A DNA stretch of 64,000 bases from contig CANOVJ010000002.1 in assembly GCA_947570615.1 (NCBI GenBank), forward strand, positions 1-64,000, written 5' to 3'. Source of the stretch: an uncultured Lachnospiraceae bacterium. GTDB taxonomy: Bacteria > Bacillota > Clostridia > Lachnospirales > Lachnospiraceae. The notes beneath the pieces are model-generated. The model was not told the DNA's origin. It saw only the letters and a program-made list of their open reading frames with translations, and did no database searches. Shown here piece by piece: positions 26,877-35,980 of the stretch; within the stretch, counting starts at the first letter, position 1, and each line of letters opens with the position of its first letter. The translations under genes were made by a program, and so were the position numbers.

Positions 26877-26974
26877 GGCAAATACAGAGGTAAGAAGAAG
26901 CCTGAGATTTTCGATCAGGGGACCTGTGCAGGTGAGAAATTTTTCAGGGCTTTGAAAGGAGCATAGCTGTAAAG

Positions 26975-28435
26975 ATGAAAATAAGAACGAGATATGCGCC
27001 CAGTCCTACGGGGCGGATGCATGTGGGAAATTTAAGGACGGCTCTCTACGCCTATCTGATTGCCAGGCATGAGGGCGGCGATTTTATACTGAGGATCGAG
27101 GACACCGACCAGGAGAGGTATGTGGAGGGAGCGGTGGATATCATTTACCATACGCTGGCCGAGACAGGACTGAAGCATGACGAGGGGCCGGACCAGGACG
27201 GCGGCGTGGGGCCATACGTCCAGTCCGAGCGGCAAAGGCAGGGGATCTACCTGAAATATGCGAAAGAGCTGGTTGAAAAGGGAGAGGCCTATTACTGCTT
27301 CTGCGACAAAGAGCGGCTGGCAGGACTGAAAACGCAGGTGGTGGAGGGGAAGGAAATCAGTGTGTATGACAAGCATTGTCTTTCCCTGACCAGAGAGGAG
27401 GTGGAGGAAAAGCTGGCGGCAGGGGCTTCCTGGGTAATCCGGCAGAACAATCCCAGGGAGGGAAAAACCACCTTCCATGATGAGATTTACGGGGATATCT
27501 CCGTGGACAACGCGGAGCTGGACGATATGATCCTGATCAAGTCCGACGGCTATCCCACCTACAATTTTGCCAATGTGGTGGACGATCATCTGATGGGGAT
27601 CACCCACGTGGTGCGAGGGAACGAATATCTCTCCTCCTCCCCCAAATATAACCGTCTGTATGAGGCCTTCGGCTGGGAGGTGCCGGTATATGTCCACTGT
27701 CCCCTGATCACGGACGAGCAGCACCAGAAGCTCAGCAAGCGCTGCGGACATTCCTCCTATGAGGATCTGATCGAGCAGGGCTTTGTGTCGGAGGCGGTGG
27801 TGAACTTTGTGGCGCTGCTTGGCTGGAGTCCGTCGGAGAGCACAAGAGAGATTTTTTCCTTAAAGGAGCTGGCGGAGAATTTTGACTATCATCATATATC
27901 CAAATCCCCCGCGGTATTTGACTATACGAAATTAAGGTGGATGAACGGGGAATATATCAAAGCCATGGATGAGGACGTATTCTATGAGAAGGCAGAGCCT
28001 TATCTGAAGCGGACCATCAGACGTGAGATGGACTTTAAAAAGCTGGCCTCCATGGTCAAAACCAGAATCGAAGTATTTCCGGATATCCCCGGGCTGGTGG
28101 ACTTTCTGCAGGAGCTGCCGGAGTATGATCCTGCCATGTACCAGCATAAAAAGATGAAAACCACCCAGGAGTCTTCTCTGGAGGTCTTAAGCGAGCTCCT
28201 CCCCCTTCTGGAGAAACAGCAGGATTATTCTAATGATGCGCTCTATGAGCTGCTGGTATCCTTTGTGGAAAGGAAGGGCTGTAAAAACGGATATGTTCTC
28301 TGGCCTGTGCGCACGGCGGTTTCCGGAAAGCAGATGACGCCTGCGGGGGCCACGGAGATTATGGAGCTGCTTGGCAGGGACGAGTCCCTGCGCCGTATCA
28401 GGAAAGGAATCGAACTGCTTGAGAGCACCGTCTGA
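26975..28435 (+). CDS. gltX: Glutamyl-tRNA synthetase
   Basis: Class I aminoacyl-tRNA synthetase charging tRNA-Glu (486 residues). The HIGH-type motif is [16 protein letters not shown] and the KMSKS-type motif KLSKRCG; the [18 protein letters not shown] block between them is present. The C-terminal anticodon-binding domain contains [26 protein letters not shown] lies 13 bp before ATG, a rather long spacing. The 3' end overlaps the next gene by 17 bp if the TTG start there is right. A non-discriminating form cannot be judged from sequence. Confidence 0.96.
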   Translation: MKIRTRYAPSPTGRMHVGNLRTALYAYLIARHEGGDFILRIEDTDQERYVEGAVDIIYHTLAETGLKHDEGPDQDGGVGPYVQSERQRQGIYLKYAKELVEKGEAYYCFCDKERLAGLKTQVVEGKEISVYDKHCLSLTREEVEEKLAAGASWVIRQNNPREGKTTFHDEIYGDISVDNAELDDMILIKSDGYPTYNFANVVDDHLMGITHVVRGNEYLSSSPKYNRLYEAFGWEVPVYVHCPLITDEQHQKLSKRCGHSSYEDLIEQGFVSEAVVNFVALLGWSPSESTREIFSLKELAENFDYHHISKSPAVFDYTKLRWMNGEYIKAMDEDVFYEKAEPYLKRTIRREMDFKKLASMVKTRIEVFPDIPGLVDFLQELPEYDPAMYQHKKMKTTQESSLEVLSELLPLLEKQQDYSNDALYELLVSFVERKGCKNGYVLWPVRTAVSGKQMTPAGATEIMELLGRDESLRRIRKGIELLESTV

Positions 28436-30407
28436 ATCACAGAAACGGGCGATCTCCCATCTGTGGGGGCCTGCCATGGTAATTGCAGGCCCCGGCAGCG
28501 GGAAAACCTTCACCATCGTTTCGCGTATCTTATTTCTTATTCACCATCATCACATCCCACCGGAAAAAATTCTTGTGATCACCTACACCAGAGCCGCCGC
28601 CCAGGAGATGAAGGAGCGGTTTGAGAAGGCCGTGAGCGAGTCTGAGCAGACACGGTCCGGCGGCGCAGTAAACTTTGGAACCTTTCACAGTATCTGTTAT
28701 CACATCCTGAAACAATCCGGAGTCGTCCATGAAAATTCCCTGATCGGAGAGAATGATAAGAGAAAGCTTTTGCAGGTAATCCTTGGAAATATGGGATTCT
28801 CCTCCCGGTGTAATTATGACGCGCTCACCGCGCTGGTAAATTCCATCAGCCGGTTAAAGAACTGTGCGCAGGAGGAGGCGGAAGGATTTGCCCCGGACGG
28901 ATTTTCGGACGCGGAATTTGCCACAGTCCGCAGGGAGTACGACAGACATCTGGAGGAGATGGAAAAAATTGACTTTGACGACATGATCGTGAAATGTCTG
29001 CGCCTTTTTCACAGACCGGAGGTGGTGCAGGAATACCGGAAGAGATTTTCCTGTATCCTTGTGGATGAATTTCAGGATATCAATCCGCCCCAGTATCAAA
29101 TACTGAAACGCCTGGCAGCCCCATCGGGAAATCTCTTTGTGGTGGGGGACGACGACCAGGCCATATATGGATTCCGCGGCGCCGCCCCCGGGATCATGCG
29201 GCAATTCGGAAGGGATTTCCAGGGGGCCGAACAGATCATGCTGACCGAAAACTATCGCTGCGGCGCTCAGATTGTGCGTATGGCTGAGAGGATGATCTCA
29301 TGTAACGGGGAACGCTTCGCAAAAAAATTTGTTCCTGTGAGGGCGGAGGGAAAAGTGACCTTCCGCTGCTTTGACACGAGACAGGAGCAGGAGCGGGAGC
29401 TGATCCGGGCGCTCTCTGCCTGCGGGAGAGCGGCGATGGAGGACACGGCGGTGATTGTGCGCACGAACCGTGAGGCGGCTCTGTATGCAGGCAGCCTTAA
29501 GGAGGCGGGAATCGCTGTGAAGGGAAGCAGGATTAAGGAGGAGGACATTTATCACGGTTTTATCATGCAGGATGTGACGGCCTTTTTGTCCTTTCTCTAT
29601 GAGGGAAGACGCCGGGATGATTTCATCTGCTTTATGAACAAGCCCGGCCGCTTTCTGACAAGGATGGCTCTGACCAGAGAGCGGGTGGAGCCGGAGCAGC
29701 TTGAGAAATACTATGAGCATAATCCTGAAATGCTGGGAAAGGTCAGACTTCTTTTCAGGCAACTTCATATTGCGGAAGGGCTGCGGCCTGATCTGGCGGT
29801 CTCCTTTTTTCGGAAAATGCTGGGTTATGACGGCTATCTTAAGGGGCGGGCAGGAGATGAGAGACATTATCAGAGCCTGCTTAAGACGGCGGATCAGGTT
29901 CAGAAATGCTTTGAAGCGTGCAGGCCTGGAGGACGGACGCAGTCCGGCGCAGATACTGTGAGGGCGTTCGTTCGGCAAAAGGCGGAAGCAAGCGGAAATC
30001 AGAACCCTCTGACCATCCAGGAGGAGGGAGTCCATATCCTTACCATGCACGGGGCAAAGGGGCTGGAGTTTGAACGGGTGTTTCTCCCCGACCTGAACGA
30101 GGGCGTGATCCCCGGAAAGAACGTCCGCAGCCCGGGGGAGCTGGAGGAAGAGAGAAGGCTCCTGTACGTCGCCGTCACAAGAGCCAGAAGGGAGCTGTAT
30201 CTGTACTGTACCAGAGAGCGGGGCAGAAAGCCCTCGCGCTATCTTGGAGACGCGCAGATATCCGGACAACCGGTTCCCTCACGCGCCGCCGCAGGGCGGT
30301 CTTCGCAGCGTTATTCCTCCTCCACAATCTCATCAAATTCCACATTATCAAGGTATTCGTCAAAGGCGTCAGAAACGATCTCATATTCCTCGTCGTCCTC
30401 AATATAA
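28419..30407 (+). CDS. UvrD/PcrA-like superfamily 1 DNA helicase
   Basis: ATP-dependent 3'-5' helicase of the UvrD/Rep family, about 662 residues. Ordered motifs: Q-motif SESQKRAI, Walker [21 protein letters not shown], Walker [61 protein letters not shown] and [16 protein letters not shown]. The best start is TTG 28419 (RBS AGGAAAGGA) within the end of gltX; the frame is open from 28371. The last ~32 codons (30311-30407) run antisense through DUF1292 coding sequence and give a Ser-rich tail ([16 protein letters not shown]), so the natural end is probably shorter or the stop has been lost. Confidence 0.9.
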   Translation: MRAPSESQKRAISHLWGPAMVIAGPGSGKTFTIVSRILFLIHHHHIPPEKILVITYTRAAAQEMKERFEKAVSESEQTRSGGAVNFGTFHSICYHILKQSGVVHENSLIGENDKRKLLQVILGNMGFSSRCNYDALTALVNSISRLKNCAQEEAEGFAPDGFSDAEFATVRREYDRHLEEMEKIDFDDMIVKCLRLFHRPEVVQEYRKRFSCILVDEFQDINPPQYQILKRLAAPSGNLFVVGDDDQAIYGFRGAAPGIMRQFGRDFQGAEQIMLTENYRCGAQIVRMAERMISCNGERFAKKFVPVRAEGKVTFRCFDTRQEQERELIRALSACGRAAMEDTAVIVRTNREAALYAGSLKEAGIAVKGSRIKEEDIYHGFIMQDVTAFLSFLYEGRRRDDFICFMNKPGRFLTRMALTRERVEPEQLEKYYEHNPEMLGKVRLLFRQLHIAEGLRPDLAVSFFRKMLGYDGYLKGRAGDERHYQSLLKTADQVQKCFEACRPGGRTQSGADTVRAFVRQKAEASGNQNPLTIQEEGVHILTMHGAKGLEFERVFLPDLNEGVIPGKNVRSPGELEEERRLLYVAVTRARRELYLYCTRERGRKPSRYLGDAQISGQPVPSRAAAGRSSQRYSSSTISSNSTLSRYSSKASETISYSSSSSI

Positions 30408-30670
30408 GTCAGCTCCGGCTCCTCGTTGGGATCGTTTTCATTTTCGTGGTAACCGTAGAACCACACATTCCCGTCGTGGTTTTCCCCGTCCTCGGAGAGC
30501 GGGAGCAGGACGATGTAATCCTTACCCCTTACGGGAAGAATCGTGACGATGGAGCAGGTGACGACAGAGCCGTCCTCCAGATCCAGGGTGACGGTCATTT
30601 CCTCGTCATTTTCCTCCGGCTGAATGATCCGGTCATTGTCCGGACCGGGTGTGTTTTTGTTTTTCCCCAT
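30311..30670 (-). CDS. DUF1292 domain-containing protein
   Basis: A 119-residue, very acidic protein with the DUF1292 pattern: MTVTLDLEDGSVVTCSIVTI, YIVLLPL, and the end [22 protein letters not shown]. The only leftward gene in the window. GGAGG is 7 bp before its ATG, and a good leftward promoter lies upstream. Its 3' end overlaps the tail of the converging helicase gene by 97 bp. Function unknown; the family is common in Firmicutes. Confidence 0.9.
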   Translation of the reverse strand: MGKNKNTPGPDNDRIIQPEENDEEMTVTLDLEDGSVVTCSIVTILPVRGKDYIVLLPLSEDGENHDGNVWFYGYHENENDPNEEPELTYIEDDEEYEIVSDAFDEYLDNVEFDEIVEEE

Positions 30671-30725
30671 GGCAAATCCTCCATAAAATCAACTTAATTC
30701 ATCTGAATCGGAACAGCTGTATCCT

Positions 30726-30754
30726 ATTGTAGCGGCTGACTTTGGGTAATGCAA
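30726..30754 (-). promoter_or_regulatory. Sigma-A type promoter for the DUF1292 gene
   Basis: On the minus strand TTGCAT (30754-30749), 17-bp spacer, TACAAT (30731-30726), about 56 bp before the start codon. Confidence 0.6.
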
Positions 30755-30795
30755 CACAATCTTCATAAATATTGAGGACAAAAATACATATTTTA

Positions 30796-30824
30796 TGCAC
30801 ACAGACGCAATTTTATGTTATGAT
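30796..30824 (+). promoter_or_regulatory. Possible promoter for the GH13 gene
   Basis: TGCACA (30796-30801), 17-bp spacer, TATGAT (30819-30824). The -35 is weak. Divergent from the DUF1292 promoter with about 40 bp between them. Confidence 0.45.
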
Positions 30825-30914
30825 ATGGTGGGAATAAGTAAGTAGAGACAGGAGATTTTCAGATATACCATATGAAATGGCGCAGTTGGCTTACATTTTA
30901 TTACAGGAGGGCGC

Positions 30915-32891
30915 ATGAAATCAAATTGGAGGGTAACATGGTTTAAACCTGTCAGAGCGGGAGTGGTCCGCACAAAAAACAGCGTGAGCTTTGCCGCAGA
31001 ACTGCCGGAGGGCAGGGATTTCGAGGAGTGCGGCGTTATTGTAGTCGATCAGAAGAAGGAAAGCCACCGGATCCCCTTTCAGCAGGAGGGCAGACGGGGG
31101 GCTCTCTATGGCCTTAAGCTTGAAGGGGAAGACCTTGAAGCTTTTTCTTATAATTTTTATCAGGGGGATGAGATTATCACGGACCCTTACGCCTGTCAGG
31201 TGCTGGGACTGGAAGCCTGGGGGGAGGAGGCGCCGCAGGAGGAAGGCCTTTATACAAGACGAAGAACCAGCGCCTTTCTGGGAGAGGACAGCTTTGACTG
31301 GCAGGGGGATGAGCCCCTTAAAATTCCCCTGGAGGAGAGTATTTTTTATGGCCTTAATGTGAGAGGCTTTACCATGCACAAAAGCTCGGGGGTGAAAGCG
31401 AGAGGTACCTTTGAGGGCCTGATCGAAAAGCTTCCCTATCTGACGCAGCTGGGCGTCACGGCGGTGGAGCTGATGCCCTGTTACGAGTATGACGAGTGCA
31501 TGGCTCCCCAGGCCTGTTTCATGGGCCCGGAGGGGACGCTGCCGGTACTGGCCGAAAATTCCTCCGCCGATAAGATGACCGATGAGGGAAGGACGTCGCA
31601 GGAGGCGAAAGAAAAGAGGAACCAGGTCCGCCTCAACTGCTGGGGCTTTCAGAAGGGGTTCTATTTTGCCCCCAAGGCCTCCTACAGCGCCGTGGGGTCG
31701 CCGGTTATTTCCTTTAAGAGGCTTGTCCGGGAATTCCATAAGAACCGGATAGAGATTCTCATGCATTTTTATTTTCCGCCGGAGATCCGGCAGATGCAGA
31801 TTCTGGAGGTGATCCGCCACTGGGTGATTGAATATCACATCGACGGCGTCCGGCTTGGCGGATACCATATCCCCTTCCGGCTGATTGCGGAGGATCCGGT
31901 GCTGAAAAATACCAAGATCCGGTGCAGCTTTGTGCCCGGGGAGGACCTTCCGGCGATAGAAAATCCCGCCTTTAAGAATTTTATCACCGATAACGGGAAC
32001 TTCAGAAACGACATGAGGCGATTTCTCAAGGGGGATGAAGGCCTGATCAATCAGGCTCTGTTTTATCAGCGCCGTAATCCGAAGGCTCACGGCGTGGTGA
32101 ACTGTATGGCGGATTATGACGGATTCTCCCTTTACGACAGCGTGTGCTACGAGCGGAAGCACAATGAGGCCAACGGGGAGGATAACCGAGACGGCACGGA
32201 TGTTAATTATACCTGGAACTGTGGCGTGGAGGGAGAGTGCCGCAAAAAGGGCGTCCAGGAGCTGCGCCTTCGGCAGATCAAAAACGCCCTGTCCTTCGTG
32301 TTTCTCTCCCAGGGGGTTCCTTTCCTCTTTGGGGGCGACGAGTTTGCCTCCTCCCGGCAGGGAAACAACAACTGCTACTGCCAGGACAATGAGACGGGAT
32401 GGGTCAACTGGAAGAAAAGCGGCTTTGCCAGGGAAATTCTGGACTATACCAGATTTCTCATCCGGCTGCGCAGGGAACACGCCATTTTGCACATGAAGGA
32501 GGAGCTTCTGGTGATGGATTCCATCGGCTGCGGCTATCCGGATATCTCCTACCACGGGATCGAGGCCTGGCGGCCGGATCTGAGCTTTATCAGCCGGATC
32601 GTGGGGATCATGCTGTGCGGCCAGTACGCGCCGGGAGGGAAGGAATCCCTCTATATCGTCTGCAATATGCACTGGGAAGGCCACAAGCTGGCCCTGCCCA
32701 GGCTCGGCAGAAATAAAAGGTGGGAGAAGATAGCGGACACCGCTCTGCCGGCCGGATGCGGCGCGGCAAGGCAGGAAGGGGAGGACGGCGAGGGGATTTC
32801 CCATGACGAATCTGTGATCAGCGTATGCAGCAGATCGGTGGCTGTTTTCAGGACGGTAAAAAGCGGCAGAGGCAGGAAAAGCAGGTCATGA
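30915..32891 (+). CDS. GH13 isoamylase/GlgX-like protein lacking catalytic residues (predicted pseudoenzyme)
   Basis: A 658-residue relative of glycogen debranching enzymes. Present: an N-terminal beta-sandwich (CBM48-like), YGLNVRGFTMHKSSGVKARGTFEGL, the GlgX-type WGFQKGFYFAPKASYS, and KHNEANGEDNRDG. Catalytic regions are broken: region I reads ILMHFYFPPEI instead of a DxxxNH pattern; region II reads DGVRLGG, with Gly315 where the nucleophile Asp should be; region III reads SFVPGED without the acid/base Glu of EPW. Only the third carboxylate, Asp402 in YDGFSLYD, is kept. The loop between regions I and II is almost deleted. It probably binds alpha-glucan rather than cutting it. The stop overlaps the next start (ATGA). 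Confidence 0.85.
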   Translation: MKSNWRVTWFKPVRAGVVRTKNSVSFAAELPEGRDFEECGVIVVDQKKESHRIPFQQEGRRGALYGLKLEGEDLEAFSYNFYQGDEIITDPYACQVLGLEAWGEEAPQEEGLYTRRRTSAFLGEDSFDWQGDEPLKIPLEESIFYGLNVRGFTMHKSSGVKARGTFEGLIEKLPYLTQLGVTAVELMPCYEYDECMAPQACFMGPEGTLPVLAENSSADKMTDEGRTSQEAKEKRNQVRLNCWGFQKGFYFAPKASYSAVGSPVISFKRLVREFHKNRIEILMHFYFPPEIRQMQILEVIRHWVIEYHIDGVRLGGYHIPFRLIAEDPVLKNTKIRCSFVPGEDLPAIENPAFKNFITDNGNFRNDMRRFLKGDEGLINQALFYQRRNPKAHGVVNCMADYDGFSLYDSVCYERKHNEANGEDNRDGTDVNYTWNCGVEGECRKKGVQELRLRQIKNALSFVFLSQGVPFLFGGDEFASSRQGNNNCYCQDNETGWVNWKKSGFAREILDYTRFLIRLRREHAILHMKEELLVMDSIGCGYPDISYHGIEAWRPDLSFISRIVGIMLCGQYAPGGKESLYIVCNMHWEGHKLALPRLGRNKRWEKIADTALPAGCGAARQEGEDGEGISHDESVISVCSRSVAVFRTVKSGRGRKSRS

Positions 32892-33418
32892 AACCATGGA
32901 AGCATTTTAAGACGATATCCCGTCACAGGTATCTTGTAATGAAGGGCTGTTTTAGGGTGGGGTTATACAGACAGGGGCTGATGCATGATCTGTCCAAGTA
33001 CAGTCCGGGCGAGTTTCTGGTCGGAGCCCGATATTATCAGGGAGACAGAAGTCCCAACAGTGCAGAGAGAGACAGGATCGGATATTCTTCGGCGTGGCTT
33101 CACCACAAGGGGCGCAATAAGCATCACTATGAATACTGGATCGACTACAGCGCCAAAGCCGGCGGGATGGCGCCGGTTCCCATGCCTGTGAAATATGTGG
33201 CCGAGATGCTCATGGACCGCATCGCCGCCAGCAAGGTTTACGAGGGGGAGAGGTATACGGATTCTTCTCCCCTGGAATATTATTTAAGGGGAATTGAGAA
33301 GGCGCCCATCCATCCGGATACCTGCGCGCTGCTGGAACGACTCCTTCGGATGCTCTCGGAAAAGGGGGAGAAGGAGACCCTGGCGTATGTGAAAAGGGAG
33401 CTTCTGGGGAAAAAGTAA
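32888..33418 (+). CDS. DUF5662 family protein
   Basis: A 176-residue protein of a family known from Firmicutes with no proven function. It is rich in conserved His/Tyr/Trp: HRYLVMKGCFRVGLYRQGLMHDLSKYSPGEF, then WLHHKGRNKHHYEYWIDYS and MPVKYVAEMLMDRIAAS. The clustered HD and HHKxxNxHH patterns suggest an all-helical metal-binding fold like HD-domain proteins, but this is inference. ATG 32888 overlaps the GH13 stop by 4 bp; the longer frame from 32825 lies inside the GH13 gene. Confidence 0.8.
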   Translation: MKPWKHFKTISRHRYLVMKGCFRVGLYRQGLMHDLSKYSPGEFLVGARYYQGDRSPNSAERDRIGYSSAWLHHKGRNKHHYEYWIDYSAKAGGMAPVPMPVKYVAEMLMDRIAASKVYEGERYTDSSPLEYYLRGIEKAPIHPDTCALLERLLRMLSEKGEKETLAYVKRELLGKK

Positions 33419-33467
33419 GGCAGGATTCTGAACCGGTCGGCCTTCCGGCGTATTGTTTCAGACAATT

Positions 33468-33497
33468 GTGACAATCACTGTATCCTTTGCATATGAT
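33468..33497 (+). promoter_or_regulatory. Sigma-A type promoter for the Cys-rich miniprotein
   Basis: GTGACA (33468-33473), 18-bp spacer, TATGAT (33492-33497), 30 bp before the ATG at 33527. The -10 lies between two CATATG hexamers (33490 and 33502). Confidence 0.55.
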
Positions 33498-33526
33498 AAA
33501 GCATATGAAAAAGGAGTGATAAAAGC

Positions 33527-33844
33527 ATGAATTGTCTGATTTTAGTAGCTTTACTTATGTGTTGCTCTAACAATTCCAACTGTAATAACGGAAGCTGCGG
33601 AGGCAGCTGGCCGGGCGGCTGTGGCAGAGAGGGAGACGGCGGCCGTAACAGGAGAGACGACGGCTGTGGCGATGGAAAGAACGGCTGCAGAAGAGAGCGT
33701 CCGGATCAGGACGACTGCGGATGCAGACCGGATTTTCGTCCGGAGCCGCGCTTCGAGCAGAGGCCCTTCCTCTTCAACCAGAACGCCGACTGCGGATGCG
33801 ATGAGCCCCGCAATAACGGCTGTGGCTGTGACTGCGACAGATAA
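33527..33844 (+). CDS. Small Cys/Gly/Asp-rich protein of unknown function
   Basis: A 105-residue protein with a short hydrophobic N-terminus (MNCLILVALLMCC) and about 17 cysteines in Gly/Asn/Asp-rich surroundings, arranged as CGC, CDC and isolated Cys separated by charged stretches (RRDDGCGDGKNGCRRERPDQDDCGC, broken here into its motifs: DGCGDG, NGCRRE, DDCGC). AAGGAG is 10 bp upstream and a good promoter precedes it, so it is probably real. The pattern is reminiscent of Cys-rich spore-coat or metal-binding miniproteins. No homologue was recognised. Confidence 0.7.
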   Translation: MNCLILVALLMCCSNNSNCNNGSCGGSWPGGCGREGDGGRNRRDDGCGDGKNGCRRERPDQDDCGCRPDFRPEPRFEQRPFLFNQNADCGCDEPRNNGCGCDCDR

Positions 33845-33895
33845 ACATCGAATTTAACGAATGTTGTCACGCTTTAGCGACGATTCTTATGTCAG

Positions 33896-33956
33896 ACAGA
33901 ACGAGGGTACCGCAAAATCATCAAAATCAGATGATTGAGCGATACCCTCGTTCTGT
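33896..33956 (+). repeat. Long two-tier inverted repeat in a 338-bp gene-free stretch
   Basis: An 18-bp outer stem (ACAGAACGAGGGTACCGC, 33896-33913, with 33939-33956; one mismatch) encloses a second 7-bp stem AATCATC/GATGATT. No T run follows. The rest of the gap (33845-34182) is AT-rich and holds the exporter's likely promoter but no gene. It may be a terminator for the Cys-rich gene or a miniature palindromic element. Confidence 0.7.
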
Positions 33957-34110
33957 ATATCAAACGCTGCCACGCTCCGCGAGTCAGCTTATTGATGAAA
34001 AAACCGGATGAAATCCTTTTGCTTTTCAGTCCTGTAAAACGCCCTCTGATTTCTGTTTTGATAGGTGGCGGTCTTAATTGTAAACTATACTACAGAAAAA
34101 AATATAAGTC

Positions 34111-34139
34111 TATACTTTTTTCGAAAATATTCTTATAAT
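34111..34139 (+). promoter_or_regulatory. Possible promoter for the ABC exporter operon
   Basis: TATAAT (34134-34139) in a strongly AT-rich stretch, with a poor -35 (TATACT, 34111-34116) at 17 bp. It is the only good -10 near the gene. Confidence 0.4.
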
Positions 34140-34182
34140 AGACAGCGTCCGGACAAAAAACAGGAAAGGGAGGGTGATACAA

Positions 34183-35178
34183 GTGATCGAATGTGAAGGT
34201 CTTTCAAAAACCTACCGCGTTGCCAGGCGCGAGGCAGGCTTTGGCAATGCGGTGAAGGCATTGTTCTCCAGGGAATATGAGACGATTCAGGCGCTGCGGG
34301 ATGTGAGCTTCAGCGTCCGGGACGGGGAGATCGTGGGCTATATCGGGCCAAACGGCGCGGGCAAGAGCACCACCATCAAGACTATGTGCGGAATCCTGAC
34401 CCCCGACAGCGGTAAGTGCGTGATCAACGGAAGGGTTCCCTGGAGAGACAGAAAAAAGCATGTCCGGGAGATCGGCGTGGTGTTCGGGCAGAGATCCCAG
34501 CTCTGGTGGGATATTCCGGTGGCAGAGAGCTTCCGGCTTCTGCGGGACATGTATAAGGTAGAGCCGGCCGTCTACAGACGGAATCTGGAGGAGCTCACGG
34601 AGCTGCTCGGGCTTAGGGAAATCCTGAAAACGCCGGTGCGGAATTTAAGTCTGGGACAGCGGATGCGATGTGAGATCGCCGCCTCCCTGCTGCACGACCC
34701 GCGGATCCTTTTCCTGGACGAGCCCACCATCGGGCTGGACGCCGTGTCCAAACTGAATGTGCGCAGGTTTGTAAAGAAACGCAATAAGGAGCACGGCACC
34801 ACGGTGATCCTCACGACCCACGATATGCAGGATATCGAGGCCCTGACCGGCCGGATCCTGCTGATCGGAAAGGGGAGGCTTCTTCTGGATGGAAATCTGG
34901 AGGAGCTGAAAAAACATATCTCTCCGAAAAAGACCCTTCATATTAAATATCAGGGGAAAACGCCACGGCTTTTTGAGGGAATCGTCCTTCTGGAAGAAAA
35001 AATGGACGACACAGAGGCGATGGAAGGGCAGATGAAGCTGAGCCTGGATCCGGGGGGTTTGTCCGTGTCCGCCGCCATAGAGGCCCTGGCTGAGCAGACG
35101 AACCTTCTGGACGTCTCGGTAACGGATATCACCGCCGAGGAGATGGTCGCGGCGCTTTATAAGGAGTATGAGATATGA
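34183..35178 (+). CDS. ABC transporter ATP-binding protein (ABC-2 exporter)
   Basis: A 331-residue ATPase with YIGPNGAGKSTTIKTMCGIL (Walker A), NLSLGQRMRCEIAASLLHDP (signature), ILFLDEPTIGLD (Walker B) and the switch LTTHD. A ~90-residue C-terminal extension follows the nucleotide-binding domain. The family (NatA-like, pairing with DUF990 permeases) exports unknown substrates. GTG 34183 has GGGAGG at 9 bp; GTG 34174 is an alternative. It overlaps the first permease gene by 4 bp. Confidence 0.9.
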   Translation: MIECEGLSKTYRVARREAGFGNAVKALFSREYETIQALRDVSFSVRDGEIVGYIGPNGAGKSTTIKTMCGILTPDSGKCVINGRVPWRDRKKHVREIGVVFGQRSQLWWDIPVAESFRLLRDMYKVEPAVYRRNLEELTELLGLREILKTPVRNLSLGQRMRCEIAASLLHDPRILFLDEPTIGLDAVSKLNVRRFVKKRNKEHGTTVILTTHDMQDIEALTGRILLIGKGRLLLDGNLEELKKHISPKKTLHIKYQGKTPRLFEGIVLLEEKMDDTEAMEGQMKLSLDPGGLSVSAAIEALAEQTNLLDVSVTDITAEEMVAALYKEYEI

Positions 35179-35978
35179 GAGTGTATGGATCAATTTTTCG
35201 AATACGTCTGATAAACGGCCTGCAATACAGGTCGGTTGCCCTGGGCGAGGTGCTGATGCGGTTTTTCTGGGGACTGATGGAAATTCTGGCATATGCGGCG
35301 CTGTTTCGGACGGGGCAGGGGAACTTTTCCATGACCTTTTCCCAGACCGTGTCCTATGTGTGGATGCAGCAGGTTCTGTTTGTCCTGTTCCGGGTGGTTG
35401 TGGGGGATGGCGATATTTATTCCACCATTGAGGAGGGCTCGATCGCCTATGAGCTGGTGCGTCCTGTAAGTCTTTATGGCCGGTGGTTTTTTCAGTCGGC
35501 GGCGGGCAGAGTTGTTCCTACGGTCCTGGGAAGCCTGCCTCTGCTTCTGATCGTCCCATTTCTGCCGGGAAGCTGCCGGATGATTTTTCCGTCTCAGGCC
35601 GGGAGGATCCTGCTGTTTGTGGTATCCTGTGTTCTCGCCCTGGGAGTGGTGGCAGCCTTCGCCATGCTGATGTATATCTCGCTGTTTTACCTGACCAGCC
35701 AGAGGGGAATTAAGATTATTGTGACCGCAGTGACGCATTTTTTCTCGGGAGGGATGATTCCCCTGCGCTTTTTCCCTGACAGGGCGCGGGCTGTGGTGCA
35801 GTGTCTTCCGTTTGCGTCCATGCGGGATATGCCTTTGCAGATCTGGTGCGGGACGATGACGGGGCCGGAGGTCTTTTGGGGAATGATGATCCAGATTTTC
35901 TGGCTGGCAGTGCTGCTTCTGGCGGGATACGCGGCGATGGAGCATGCTTTAAAAAGAGTGGTGGTACAGGGGGGATGA
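35175..35978 (+). CDS. ABC-2 family transporter permease (DUF990-like), first subunit
   Basis: A 267-residue membrane protein with about six hydrophobic helices. The start IRLINGLQYRSVALGEVLMRFFWGLMEILAYAALF and the block YSTIEEGSIAYELVRPVSLYGRWFF resemble ABC-2 permeases paired with NatA-like ATPases. It starts inside the ATPase stop and is followed at once by a second permease, so the exporter is probably an ATPase dimer with a permease heterodimer. Substrate unknown. Confidence 0.85.
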   Translation: MRVYGSIFRIRLINGLQYRSVALGEVLMRFFWGLMEILAYAALFRTGQGNFSMTFSQTVSYVWMQQVLFVLFRVVVGDGDIYSTIEEGSIAYELVRPVSLYGRWFFQSAAGRVVPTVLGSLPLLLIVPFLPGSCRMIFPSQAGRILLFVVSCVLALGVVAAFAMLMYISLFYLTSQRGIKIIVTAVTHFFSGGMIPLRFFPDRARAVVQCLPFASMRDMPLQIWCGTMTGPEVFWGMMIQIFWLAVLLLAGYAAMEHALKRVVVQGG

Positions 35979-35980
35979 TG

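Noticed and set aside
30921..32804. 627-codon minus-strand open frame opposite the GH13 gene
   Set aside because: No recognisable domain; fully antisense to a well-supported gene. The same applies to long minus frames at 419-1543, 18531-19448, 21539-22546, 22568-23986, 25503-26678 and 40632-42032.
33860..33896. Possible fifth hairpin-family copy near CTTATGTCA
   Set aside because: Shares only the CTTATGTCA flank with the mutL copy; the stem and loop do not fit the 7-11-7 pattern or the GRAGY core.
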